From assembly GCF_001425165.1 (NCBI RefSeq), contig NZ_LMDU01000001.1, positions 1,023,311 to 1,087,310 of the forward strand: a stretch of DNA of 64,000 bases, written 5' to 3'. Source of the DNA: Pelomonas sp. Root405. Its GTDB lineage: Bacteria > Pseudomonadota > Gammaproteobacteria > Burkholderiales > Burkholderiaceae_C. The stretch's first letter is position 1; each line of letters starts with the position of its first letter. Shown here piece after piece: positions 52,104-60,019 of this stretch. The translations under genes and the position numbers were made by a program. The notes under the pieces were generated by a model. That model worked only from the letters and a program-made list of their open reading frames with translations. It had not been told where the DNA came from and made no database searches.

Positions 52104-52223
52104 AGCCCCTCGTCCAAGGCGTACCTTGGCCGGCCCCCCGAGGGGGCGGCGATGCTCGCGGCGTTGAGCTGCGAGCACATCGCCATGTCGGGCCGGCTTG
52201 GGAGCGACCCGGCGCTCGGCCCG
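52104..52223 (+). repeat. Dispersed intergenic hairpin repeat, copy B
   Basis: Begins at the stop of the YgjP-like gene with AGCCCCTCGTCCA, then CCCCCCGAGGGGG, a hairpin GGCGATGCTCGC ... GCGAGCACATCGCC, then the 34-bp segment at 52190-52223 shared with copy A (inverted, one mismatch). The right end also supplies the dusC ribosome-binding region. Confidence 0.75.
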
Positions 52224-52236
52224 CAGGAGCGCCGAG

Positions 52237-53175
52237 ATGATTCTTCTCGCGCCGATGGAAGGCCTGCTCGACCACATCCTGCGCGACGTGCTGACCCGCG
52301 TCGGCGGCGTGGACCGCTGCGTGTCCGAGTTCATCCGCGTGACCGACCAACTGCTGCCGAGCCGCGTGTTCACGCGCATCGTGCCCGAGCTGCGGAATGG
52401 CGGCCGCACGGCGGCCGGCGTGCCGGTGCATCCGCAGCTGCTCGGCTCCGACGTGACCTGCCTGGCCGAGAACGCCGCGCGCCTGGCCGAGCTGAAGCCC
52501 GAAGGCATCGACCTCAACTTCGGCTGCCCGGCCAAGTGCGTCAACCGCCACCGCGGTGGCGCCGTGCTGCTGGACGAGCCCGAGCTGATCCACGAGATCG
52601 TGTCTGCCGTGCGCCGTGCGGTGCCGATGGACGTGATGGTGTCGGCCAAGATGCGCCTGGGCTACATGGACGACAGCCGCACGCTGGATGTCGCCCGCGC
52701 CATCCACGCGGCAGGCGCGCAGGAGATCGTCGTCCATGCCCGCACCAAGGCCGATGGCTACAAGCCGCCGGCCTACTGGGAGCGCATCGCCGCCGTGCGC
52801 GAGGCCGTGCCGCTGACCATCATTGCCAACGGCGAGATCTGGACCGTCGAGCACGCGCAGCTGGCCCGCGAGCGCAGCGGCTGCGAGCACCTGATGCTGG
52901 GCCGCGGCATGGTGGCCGACCCCGGGCTGGCGCTGCGCGTGGCGGGCCAGCGGGCCGAGCCGGTGCCGTGGCGCGAGCTGCTGCCGCTGATGCAGGTCTT
53001 CTTCGACCAGGTCCGCGGCCATGTTGCCGCCAAGCACCAGGGCGGGCGGCTCAAGCAATGGCTGCACTATCTGAAGCGCGCCTATCCGGAGGCCGAGGCG
53101 GCCTACGCTGAATTGCGCACGGTCAACGATGCCGAAGAGCTGGCGCGCCGGCTGTTCGGACCTCAGCAGGCCTGA
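52237..53175 (+). CDS. dusC: tRNA-dihydrouridine synthase C (312 aa)
   Basis: Flavoenzyme that reduces uridine (U16 in DusC) in tRNA. LLAPMEGLLDHILRDVLTRV at the start, GIDLNFGCPAKCVNRHRGGA with the catalytic Cys, VSAKMRLGY, VHARTKADGYKPPAYWERI and IANGEIWT mark a Dus enzyme of the DusC subgroup. ATG 52237 is preceded by AGGAG. The 3' end overlaps the convergent MFS gene by 13 bp. Confidence 0.95.
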   Translation: MILLAPMEGLLDHILRDVLTRVGGVDRCVSEFIRVTDQLLPSRVFTRIVPELRNGGRTAAGVPVHPQLLGSDVTCLAENAARLAELKPEGIDLNFGCPAKCVNRHRGGAVLLDEPELIHEIVSAVRRAVPMDVMVSAKMRLGYMDDSRTLDVARAIHAAGAQEIVVHARTKADGYKPPAYWERIAAVREAVPLTIIANGEIWTVEHAQLARERSGCEHLMLGRGMVADPGLALRVAGQRAEPVPWRELLPLMQVFFDQVRGHVAAKHQGGRLKQWLHYLKRAYPEAEAAYAELRTVNDAEELARRLFGPQQA

Positions 53176-54401
53176 GCCTGTGCCGCCGCAGCGCGCGTGG
53201 CGCGCACGGCATCCTTGCGCACGCTGATCCAGGCGACTGCCAGCCCGCCCAGCGTCAACGCCGCGGCGGCCCACGGCACGTGAGACAGCCCCGTGCCGTC
53301 GGCGATGACCACGCCGCCCAGCCAGGCGCCCAGCGCATTGCCCAGGTTGAACGCGGCGATGTTGAGGCTGGACGCCATGCTCTGGCCGGCGCCGCTGGCC
53401 TTGTCCAGCACGCGAAGCTGCAGCGGCGCGACGGTGGCGAAGCCGGCGGCGCCCAGCAGGCCGATGAACAGCACGGCCAGCGCCTGGTTCTGCAGCGTGA
53501 AGCCCATCAGTGCCAGCACGCCGGCCAGCACGGCCAGCGAGCCCAGCAGCGTAGGCACCAGCGCACGGTCGGCCAGTCGGCCGCCGATGACGTTGCCGAT
53601 GACCATGCCGACGCCGAACACCAGCAGCACCGCCGACACGCCGGCGTCACTGAAGCCGCTGAGGCGGGTCAGCAGCGGCTGCACGAAGGTGAAGACCGTG
53701 AACACGCCGGCAAATCCCAGCACGGTGGCGCCCAGGCCCAGCAGCACGTGCCCGCGCTTCAGCACCTTGAACTCCTCGCGCATGGACACGGCGCTGCCGG
53801 CACCCGCCTCGCGGGCCGACACGAACAGCGCGACGACGGTCATCGCCAGCAAGCCGATGGCGCTGACGGCCCAGAACGTCGAGCGCCAGCCGTAGTGCAG
53901 GCCCAGCCATGCGCCGGCCGGCACGCCCAGCAGCGTGGCGACCGTCAAGCCCGTGAACATCGTCGAGATGGCCGAGGCCTTGCGGTCGGCCGGCACGACG
54001 CTCGTGGCCACGACGGCGCCCACGCCGAAGAAAGTGCCGTGCGCCAGCGACGTGACGACGCGCGCCACCATCAGGACCAAGTAGTCGGGCGCCAGCGCGC
54101 AGGCGATGTTGCCCAGCGTGAAGATGGCCATCAGTGCCAGCAGCGCGGTCTTGCGCGGCACGCGGCTCAACGCGGCCGTCAGCAGCGGCGCGCCGACGAA
54201 CACGCCCAGCGCATAGCCCGAGATCAGCAGCCCGGCCATCGCGACGCTGACCTGCAGGTCGCCGGCCAGCTGCAGCAGCAGGCCCATGATGACGAATTCG
54301 GTCGTGCCGATGCCGAAGGCTCCGACGGTCAGCGCGTACAGCGCCCAGGGGCGCTTGGTGGGTGTGGCTGCGGCGGGCGCAGCGGAGGAGGGGGAATGCA
54401 T
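53163..54401 (-). CDS. MFS transporter, AraJ/PbuE-like exporter (412 aa)
   Basis: Twelve-helix drug:H+ antiporter-type permease. LYALTVGAFGIGTTEFVIMG is the family start; YALGVFVGAPLLTAALSRVP with KTALLALMAIFTLGN is motif A; GHGTFFG-like AHGTFFGVGAVVATSVVPAD is typical. ATG 54401 gives the canonical N-terminus; an in-frame ATG at 54539 would add a decayed duplicate of the first 46 residues. Divergent from a LysR gene, its likely regulator. Confidence 0.9.
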   Translation of the reverse strand: MHSPSSAAPAAATPTKRPWALYALTVGAFGIGTTEFVIMGLLLQLAGDLQVSVAMAGLLISGYALGVFVGAPLLTAALSRVPRKTALLALMAIFTLGNIACALAPDYLVLMVARVVTSLAHGTFFGVGAVVATSVVPADRKASAISTMFTGLTVATLLGVPAGAWLGLHYGWRSTFWAVSAIGLLAMTVVALFVSAREAGAGSAVSMREEFKVLKRGHVLLGLGATVLGFAGVFTVFTFVQPLLTRLSGFSDAGVSAVLLVFGVGMVIGNVIGGRLADRALVPTLLGSLAVLAGVLALMGFTLQNQALAVLFIGLLGAAGFATVAPLQLRVLDKASGAGQSMASSLNIAAFNLGNALGAWLGGVVIADGTGLSHVPWAAAALTLGGLAVAWISVRKDAVRATRAAAAQAQAC

Positions 54402-54441
54402 GGTCGGTCTGTCGAATGCGGCGATGGACGAGGAGATGACC
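54301..54441 (-). repeat. Tandem duplication, gene-proximal copy (141 bp)
   Basis: Contains the first ~33 codons of the MFS gene and its upstream region. It repeats at 54442-54579 with about eight substitutions and a 3-bp deletion. Read in frame, it encodes the intact first-helix start. Confidence 0.9.
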
Positions 54442-54579
54442 GTTGTGCCGATGCCGAAGGCGCCGGCGGTCATCGCGTACGCCCACGGGCGCTTGGTGGG
54501 TGTGGCTGCGGCGGGCGCAGCGGAGGAGGGGGAATGCATGGCCGGTCTGCCGAATACGGCGATGGACGAGGAGATGACC
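54442..54579 (-). repeat. Tandem duplication, gene-distal copy (138 bp)
   Basis: Diverged copy of 54301-54441. In frame it reads MHSPSSAAPAAATPTKRPWA then YAMTAGAFGIGTT, where the gene-proximal copy has LYALTVGAFGIGTTEF. It has lost one residue of the first helix. The frame stays open through both copies. Confidence 0.9.
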
Positions 54580-54631
54580 GGCAGGTTAAGGATTTGCATT
54601 CGATGTAAAAACCACCAGGTCGCTGAATCAG

Positions 54632-54650
54632 TTTCAACGTTTCATTGAAA
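54632..54650. promoter_or_regulatory. Inverted repeat, possible LysR operator
   Basis: TTTCAA (54632-54637) and TTGAAA (54645-54650) are perfect inverted arms separated by 7 bp, 10 bp before the LysR ATG and within the divergent MFS/LysR region, where LysR-type regulators usually bind. Confidence 0.5.
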
Positions 54651-54660
54651 GGTGCCTGGC

Positions 54661-55617
54661 ATGAGCAGCCGCGTCGACGATCTGAATCTCTTCCTGCGCG
54701 TGTTCGACGCAGGCTCCATCAGCGCGGCGGCGCGCAGCCTGGACCTGTCGGTGGCGGTGGCCAGCCAGCGGCTGCGGTCGCTGGAAATTTCGCTGGGCGT
54801 GCGCCTGTTTCATCGCACCACGCGCAGCCTCACCTCCACCGACGAAGGCCTGGCGCTGGCTGCTCAGGGCCGCCCGCTGGTGGATGACCTGCAGGCGCTG
54901 ATGGCGGGGCTGCGTCAGGCGGGCACGGGCGTCAGCGGCACGCTGCGCATGACGACCTCGGCCACGTTCGCGCGGCAGTACGTATCACCGCTGCTGCCGG
55001 AATTCATGCGGCAGCATCCGCAGCTGCGGCTCAGCCTGGATGTTTCCGACCAGGTGCACGACCTCGTGACGGCCGGCTTTGACCTGGCGCTGCGCATCGG
55101 CGCGCTGGAAGACTCCAGCCTTGTGGCGCGGCAACTGGCCGTGAACCGGCGCGTGCTGTGCGCGTCGCCCGACTACCTGCGCCGCCGTGGCCCTCCCGCG
55201 CGACCGGAAGAGCTGGCGCAGCATGACTGCCTCATCCTGGTCGGTAGCCAGGGCCGCGCGGATGTCTGGCGCATGAAGGACAAGCGCGGTCGCGAAGTGG
55301 CCGTGCGTGTGGACGGGGCGTTGGAAAGCAGCCAGGGCGAGGTGCTGCGGGACGCCGCGGTGGCCGGCATGGGCATCGCCATGCACTCGACCTGGCATGT
55401 GGCGGACGACCTGCGCGCCGGGCGCCTGGCGGTGGTGCTGCCGGACTGCAAGCTGCCCGAGACCGGCATTCACGCGGTGATGCCGCAGCGCCGGCTGGTG
55501 CCGGCCCGCGTGACCGCCTTCGTCGACTTCATGGCCGAGAAGATCGGCGGTGTGTCGCCGTGGGAGCGCGACGAGAAGCCGCCGCGCTCCAGGAAGATCA
55601 GCCCGGCTGCTTCGTGA
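54661..55617 (+). CDS. LysR-family transcriptional regulator (318 aa)
   Basis: N-terminal winged helix (LNLFLRVFDAGSISAAARSL, VASQRLRSLEISLGVRLFHR, TRSLTSTDEG), then the two-lobed effector domain starting GTLRMTTSATFARQYVSPLL and ending MPQRRLVPARVTAFVDF. ATG 54661 (MSSRVDD) is chosen over a GTG three codons earlier. Divergent from the MFS gene, so the exporter is its likely target. Its end overlaps the convergent peroxiredoxin gene by 20 bp. Confidence 0.93.
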   Translation: MSSRVDDLNLFLRVFDAGSISAAARSLDLSVAVASQRLRSLEISLGVRLFHRTTRSLTSTDEGLALAAQGRPLVDDLQALMAGLRQAGTGVSGTLRMTTSATFARQYVSPLLPEFMRQHPQLRLSLDVSDQVHDLVTAGFDLALRIGALEDSSLVARQLAVNRRVLCASPDYLRRRGPPARPEELAQHDCLILVGSQGRADVWRMKDKRGREVAVRVDGALESSQGEVLRDAAVAGMGIAMHSTWHVADDLRAGRLAVVLPDCKLPETGIHAVMPQRRLVPARVTAFVDFMAEKIGGVSPWERDEKPPRSRKISPAAS

Positions 55618-56257
55618 TGCGCAGATAGGGCTTCGGCGCCTTCCAGCCGCCGGGGAACAACGTCTTCGCGTCCTCATCGCTCACCGACCCGGCAATGATG
55701 ACGTCCTCGCCCTGCTTCCAGTTCACCGGCGTGGCCACCTTGTGCTTGGCGGTCAGCTGCATGCTATCCAGCACGCGCAGGATCTCGTCGAAATTGCGGC
55801 CCGTCGTCATCGGGTAGGTCAGCATCAGCTTGATGCGCTTGTCCGGGCCGATGACGAAGACCGAACGCACGGTGGCGTTGGTGGCGGCCGTGCGGCCCTC
55901 GGACGTGCCCTCGATGTCGGCCGGCAGCATGTTGTAGAGCTTGGCGACGTTCAGGTCGTGGTCGCCGATCATGGGGTACTTGGGCAGGTGGCCCTGGGTC
56001 TCCTCGATGTCCAGCGCCCACTTGTGGTGGTTGTCCACGGGGTCCACCGACAGGCCGATCAGCTTGGCGTTGCGCTTGGTGAACTCGGGCTCGATCTTGG
56101 CCATGTAGCCCAGCTCGGTCGTGCACACCGGCGTGAAGTCCTTGGGATGCGAGAACAGCACGGCCCAGCTGTCGCCGATCCAGTCGTGGAACTTGATCTC
56201 GCCTTGCGTGGTCTGGGCGGTGAAGTCGGGGGCGATGTCGTTGATGCGCAGGGACAT
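55598..56257 (-). CDS. 1-Cys peroxiredoxin, Prx6 type (219 aa)
   Basis: Reduces hydroperoxides. Peroxidatic Cys45 in HPKDFTPVCTTELGY; no resolving Cys in the usual place. LIGLSVDPVDNHHKWALDIE and the C-terminal PVNWKQGEDVIIAGSVSDED are Prx6/1-Cys hallmarks. Normal length. Convergent and overlapping with the LysR gene by 20 bp; upstream is the hemerythrin-like gene on the same strand. Confidence 0.96.
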   Translation of the reverse strand: MSLRINDIAPDFTAQTTQGEIKFHDWIGDSWAVLFSHPKDFTPVCTTELGYMAKIEPEFTKRNAKLIGLSVDPVDNHHKWALDIEETQGHLPKYPMIGDHDLNVAKLYNMLPADIEGTSEGRTAATNATVRSVFVIGPDKRIKLMLTYPMTTGRNFDEILRVLDSMQLTAKHKVATPVNWKQGEDVIIAGSVSDEDAKTLFPGGWKAPKPYLRITKQPG

Positions 56258-56355
56258 GGTGGCTCTCCTTGATTGGCTTGGGGGCGGGGGGTGAATGATA
56301 GGAACGAAGCAAAGGCTTGTTCCGCATGAGCTTCATCGAAACAGGTCTATGGGTT

Positions 56356-57048
56356 TCAGCTGGCGAGGCTGGGCACTTCGGCAAGCACCGCCGCCCACAC
56401 GTCGACCGGCGCCGCACGGCGGGCGACAGGCCCGTAGCGCGCCCACTGCTCGGGCGTGCAGACGGTCTTGAGCGAATGCACGAACACCCGCGTCGCGCCG
56501 ACGGGCGAGTTCTTGGTGCTGCCGAAGGCGGCCAGCGAAGCGACGCCGTGGGCCACCAGATGGTCGAAGCCGCCGTGCGCGATGCCGGCCGACACGCACC
56601 ACTGGGCGAAGAGGGCGGCCTTGCCTTCCCTGGGCAGGCGGTTCACCAGCGGCATCATGATGTCCTCCTCGTGCAGCAGGTGCGCCTCGGCGCAGCTCCG
56701 GTAGGCGGCGAAAGCATCCCGCAGCGCGCCGACGCCCATCGGGAGGGCGCGCGTCACGGCGGCCTGCAGTTCGTGCTCTTCGACATGCTCGGCGCGGAAC
56801 AGGGCCGCGTTCGCGGCGCCGTCGAAATGCAGATCGAGCATGGCCGTGATGCCACCGCCCGCGCCGTCCACGCCATCTTCCATGGCCGCATGCACGGCGA
56901 TGGCGTCGACATAGGCGCCCCAAGCCGGCGCGAAGCCGGCCAGGTCGCCGCGCTCGGCCAGCGGCGCCAGCACCTTGGCCAGGTCGTTGCGCAGCACCTC
57001 GTGGTAGTTGCGCATGATGGCGGGCACGGAGACTTCGGGTTCGGTCAT
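56356..57048 (-). CDS. Hemerythrin-domain protein (230 aa)
   Basis: Helical protein with the hemerythrin HHE pattern: EHVEEHELQAAVTRAL, AHLLHEEDIMMPLVNRL and HGGFDHLVAH supply His/Glu ligands for a di-iron site. Such proteins bind O2, NO or peroxide or protect iron-sulfur centres. AGGAG precedes ATG 57048 by 5 nt. The winged-helix STAND regulator gene is divergent 105 bp away and may control it. Not a secreted protein. Confidence 0.75.
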   Translation of the reverse strand: MTEPEVSVPAIMRNYHEVLRNDLAKVLAPLAERGDLAGFAPAWGAYVDAIAVHAAMEDGVDGAGGGITAMLDLHFDGAANAALFRAEHVEEHELQAAVTRALPMGVGALRDAFAAYRSCAEAHLLHEEDIMMPLVNRLPREGKAALFAQWCVSAGIAHGGFDHLVAHGVASLAAFGSTKNSPVGATRVFVHSLKTVCTPEQWARYGPVARRAAPVDVWAAVLAEVPSLAS

Positions 57049-57114
57049 GGTCGGCTCCTGGTGGTGTGTTGCTGTGGAACGAATGCTCGCGGCAGGTGCC
57101 GTTCGGTGGTTGTT

Positions 57115-57122
57115 CAACGTTG
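57115..57122. promoter_or_regulatory. Small palindrome in hemerythrin / STAND regulator gap
   Basis: CAACGTTG is the perfect centre of a longer imperfect palindrome (about 57108-57128, GGTT ... AACC) between the two divergent genes; possible operator. Confidence 0.3.
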
Positions 57123-57137
57123 TTAAACCGGCGGCTT

Positions 57138-57143
57138 TACAGT
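57138..57143 (+). promoter_or_regulatory. Candidate -10 element of the STAND regulator gene
   Basis: TACAGT, 10 nt before ATG 57154, with no ribosome-binding site between. Possible leaderless or nearly leaderless start. Confidence 0.35.
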
Positions 57144-57153
57144 GCCCGGCGCG

Positions 57154-59628
57154 ATGAATGGAGCCGCCTTGCCCGCCACTGAATCCGCTCTCCCGGCCAA
57201 GCCGCTGCGCTTTGGCGCTAACGGCCGCTTCGAGCTGCGCCCGGCCGAGTACCGGCTGCTGGTGGACGGCGAACCGTCGGCCCTGGGTGCCCGTGCGCTG
57301 GACCTGTTGTTCACGCTGGCCGGCCGGCCCGCCGAGCTGTTCACCAAGGCGGAGCTGATCGAGCGCGTCTGGCCGGGGCTGGTGGTGGAAGAGGGCAACC
57401 TGCGCGTGCAGGTCAACGCGCTGCGCCGCCTGCTCGGAGAGGACGCCATCGCCACCGTGCCCGGGCGCGGCTACCGCTTCACGGCCGCGCTCCTCGACGA
57501 CGCGCTGGCCGCTGCAGCGCCGCCGCCCGCGCCCGGCACGACCACGCTGTTCGGCCGCGACGCCGACCTGGGCCGGCTGCGCGATGCGCTCGCCGCACCG
57601 GGCTGCGTGAGCCTCGTCGGCAGCCCCGGCGTCGGCAAGAGCAGCCTGGGGCGCGAGGCGCTGGCGCGCTGGCCGGGGCGCAGCGCCTGGGTTGACCTGG
57701 CGCCGCTGACATTGCCCGAACAGCTGCCTGACGGCATCGCCCGCGCCTTTGGCGGCCAGCTGAGCCGGGGCGAGGCGCTGCCGCAGCTGCTCAACCGCAT
57801 CCCGGCCGACGACGACCTGCTGCTGGTGCTGGACAACGCCGAGCACCTGGCCGCAGCCTGCGCCGAATGGGCCGTTCAACTGGCTGCGCTGCCCCGCTTG
57901 CGCCTGCTCGTCACCAGCCAGCTGCCGCTGGGCGTGGACGGGGAACGCCTGCTGCGCCTGGAGCCGTTGCAAGTGGCCGAGGGCGTCGACGGCCCAGACG
58001 CGCGCGAAGGCGCGCTGGCGCTGCTGGTGGCCCGCATCCGCGCGGTGGATGCGCGCTTCGACGTGTCGGCCCGGTCACTCCCGCTGCTGGCCGCGCTGTG
58101 CCGCCAGCTCGACGGCCTGCCGCTGGCGCTGGAGCTGGCCGCCGCGCGCGTGCCGCTGATGGGCCTGCAGGCCGTGCACGACGCACTGGCCGAGCGTTTC
58201 GCACTGCTGTCCCGCGGCCGGCGCGATTCGTCGGCCCGGCACCGCACGCTGCTGGACGCGCTGGACTGGAGCCACGGCCTGCTGGAGCCGGCCGAACAGC
58301 GCCTCTATCGCGCGCTCGGCGTGTTCGCCGGCGGCTTCACGCTGGACCTGGCCGTCACGCTCAGCAGCGACGAGCACACCAGCCGCTGGGATGTCGTCGA
58401 CGGCCTGGCGACCCTGGTGGAGCGCTCCCTCGTCAGCGTTGCCAGCGAAGACCCGCCGCGCTACCGCCTGCTGGAAACAATGCGCGCCCATGCGCTGGCG
58501 CGGCTCGGCGATGCCGACCGCCATTCCGCCCGCCGCCGGCATGCCGCGGCCGTGCTCGCGTTGATCGCACCCAGCGACGACACGGCGCTGTGGCTGGCCG
58601 ACATGCAGAACGTCCGCGAGGCCTTCCTGTGGGCGCGCGAGCACGACCTCGCCACCGCCGCCCAGATCGGCGCCCGCGCCGCCCGGGTGATGGTGTTCAC
58701 CGTCTGGCGCCACGAGGTGACGGAATGGATGCTGTCGCTGCTTCCGGCGATGGAGGCGCGTGCTGAAGCGGTGCCAGCGCAGGTGCAGGCGCTGTGGTGG
58801 TCCCTGCTCGGCTACCTGCTGCTCGTCCGCAACGACCCACGCGCCGTGCCGGTCGCACGCAAGGCCGTCGACCTCTGGCGGCCGCTCAGCAATCCCGCCG
58901 AACTGCTCATCGCCGCGGCCCACTGGGTGCGCGCCTTCACCGAGGACGCGCCCGAACTGGAAGAGGCCTGCACGCTGCTGCGCGAGCTCGCCGCGGGCGA
59001 CGACTCGGCCGCGACGCGGCTGCGCCTGAACGGCGCGCTGGCCGTGGCGGCCCGCCTGCGCGGCGACACGGCCGAACTGCTTGCCTGCATGGAGCGCGAA
59101 CAGCTGGCCGCCCGCGAACTCGGCGAGTCACAGCGCGTGCAGGTGGCCGAGAACAACATCTGCCTGACGCTGGTGCGCCTGGGCCGCTTCGAGGAGGGCG
59201 CCACGCGCACCCGCGCCCTGCTGGAGGTGCTGGACGCCGACGGCAGCGGCAGCAACGGCAGCCTGCCCTGGGTGCTGAACGCCCTCGTCGAAGCCCTTGT
59301 CGGCCTCGGGCGGCTCGACGAGGCGCAGGCCCTGCTGCCGCGGTCGCTCGCCGCGCAGTGGCGCTTCGGCACGACGGTGGCCTGGCTCGGCATCCTGCCG
59401 CTGCTGGTGGCCCAGGGCCGCATCGAAGCCGCCTGCCGCCTCGCCGGCCATGTGCGCGGGCGGTGGACGGCCAACGACACCGCGCTGGACGTGCTGGAGC
59501 TGCGCGCGTTGGACGGCGCGCTGGACGCCGGCCGGGCTTTGCTGGGCAACGACATCACCGCAGCGTTGGAGGCCGAGGGCCGGGCGCTGGGGGATGAGGC
59601 GGTGGAGGGGTTGGTGTTGCGGCGGTAG
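57154..59628 (+). CDS. Winged-helix STAND ATPase transcriptional regulator (824 aa)
   Basis: Residues ~20-110 form an OmpR/CadC-type winged helix (LGARALDLLFTLAGRPAELF, KAELIERVWPGLVVEEGNLR, VPGRGYRF). An NB-ARC-like ATPase follows: Walker A GSPGVGKSS (~155), Walker B LLLVLDNAEHL, and QLDGLPLALELAAARV, the plant-R/APAF-type GLPLAL signature. The rest (from about 400) is helical, probably TPR-like repeats for sensing. No membrane segment. Full-length. Divergent from the hemerythrin gene. The signal is unknown. Confidence 0.9.
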   Translation: MNGAALPATESALPAKPLRFGANGRFELRPAEYRLLVDGEPSALGARALDLLFTLAGRPAELFTKAELIERVWPGLVVEEGNLRVQVNALRRLLGEDAIATVPGRGYRFTAALLDDALAAAAPPPAPGTTTLFGRDADLGRLRDALAAPGCVSLVGSPGVGKSSLGREALARWPGRSAWVDLAPLTLPEQLPDGIARAFGGQLSRGEALPQLLNRIPADDDLLLVLDNAEHLAAACAEWAVQLAALPRLRLLVTSQLPLGVDGERLLRLEPLQVAEGVDGPDAREGALALLVARIRAVDARFDVSARSLPLLAALCRQLDGLPLALELAAARVPLMGLQAVHDALAERFALLSRGRRDSSARHRTLLDALDWSHGLLEPAEQRLYRALGVFAGGFTLDLAVTLSSDEHTSRWDVVDGLATLVERSLVSVASEDPPRYRLLETMRAHALARLGDADRHSARRRHAAAVLALIAPSDDTALWLADMQNVREAFLWAREHDLATAAQIGARAARVMVFTVWRHEVTEWMLSLLPAMEARAEAVPAQVQALWWSLLGYLLLVRNDPRAVPVARKAVDLWRPLSNPAELLIAAAHWVRAFTEDAPELEEACTLLRELAAGDDSAATRLRLNGALAVAARLRGDTAELLACMEREQLAARELGESQRVQVAENNICLTLVRLGRFEEGATRTRALLEVLDADGSGSNGSLPWVLNALVEALVGLGRLDEAQALLPRSLAAQWRFGTTVAWLGILPLLVAQGRIEAACRLAGHVRGRWTANDTALDVLELRALDGALDAGRALLGNDITAALEAEGRALGDEAVEGLVLRR

Positions 59629-60019
59629 GGGGCGTGTCGGCCAGCGGACCACTTTGTAGCGATCAGCGGCTCGTCGCTGCATGCCGCGCTTACGGTAGTA
59701 GGCCCTTTCCGGTCATCGGGGCGCCGGTTGTGGCACTGTCTCAGCGACCGGTCTGCGGGGTTGCGCTATGTCGGCTGGGACTCACCGGAGGAAGTGACGC
59801 CGACCTCATCGAATGCTTGCCACTGGTGACCGCGAACTCACGCAATCGACCCGAAGCCGCCGATCAACTAGGGCCCGTAACTCGCGTTGAAGCAGTCGCT
59901 CAACGTTAAGCTCAGCTGCGCTTCTGAGTGTGGTGATGCAGCCGGCACTGAGGCAGTACGGCGAGTACCTGAGGTTGGGCTTGCAGCGCCTGCCCTAGCG
60001 CATCAACTTTAGAGAGGAG
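59629..60019. other. Non-coding 391-bp stretch at the edge of a low-GC region
   Basis: No supported gene. One 91-codon open frame (59634-59909, +) has no recognisable features and Cys/Ser-rich random-looking sequence. The base composition drops here and stays lower through about 61.2 kb, consistent with inserted DNA. No intact insertion sequence, terminal repeats or tRNA attachment site was found. Confidence 0.5.

Noticed and set aside
59634-59909. 91-codon open frame in the gap after the STAND regulator
   Set aside because: No ribosome-binding site, no recognisable domain, random-looking composition; treated as non-coding.
59890-59912. GCTCAACGTTAAGC resembling integron attC core sequences (RYYYAAC / GTTRRRY)
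   Set aside because: The two core motifs are adjacent instead of separated by a structured attC body, and no integrase or cassette genes are present.
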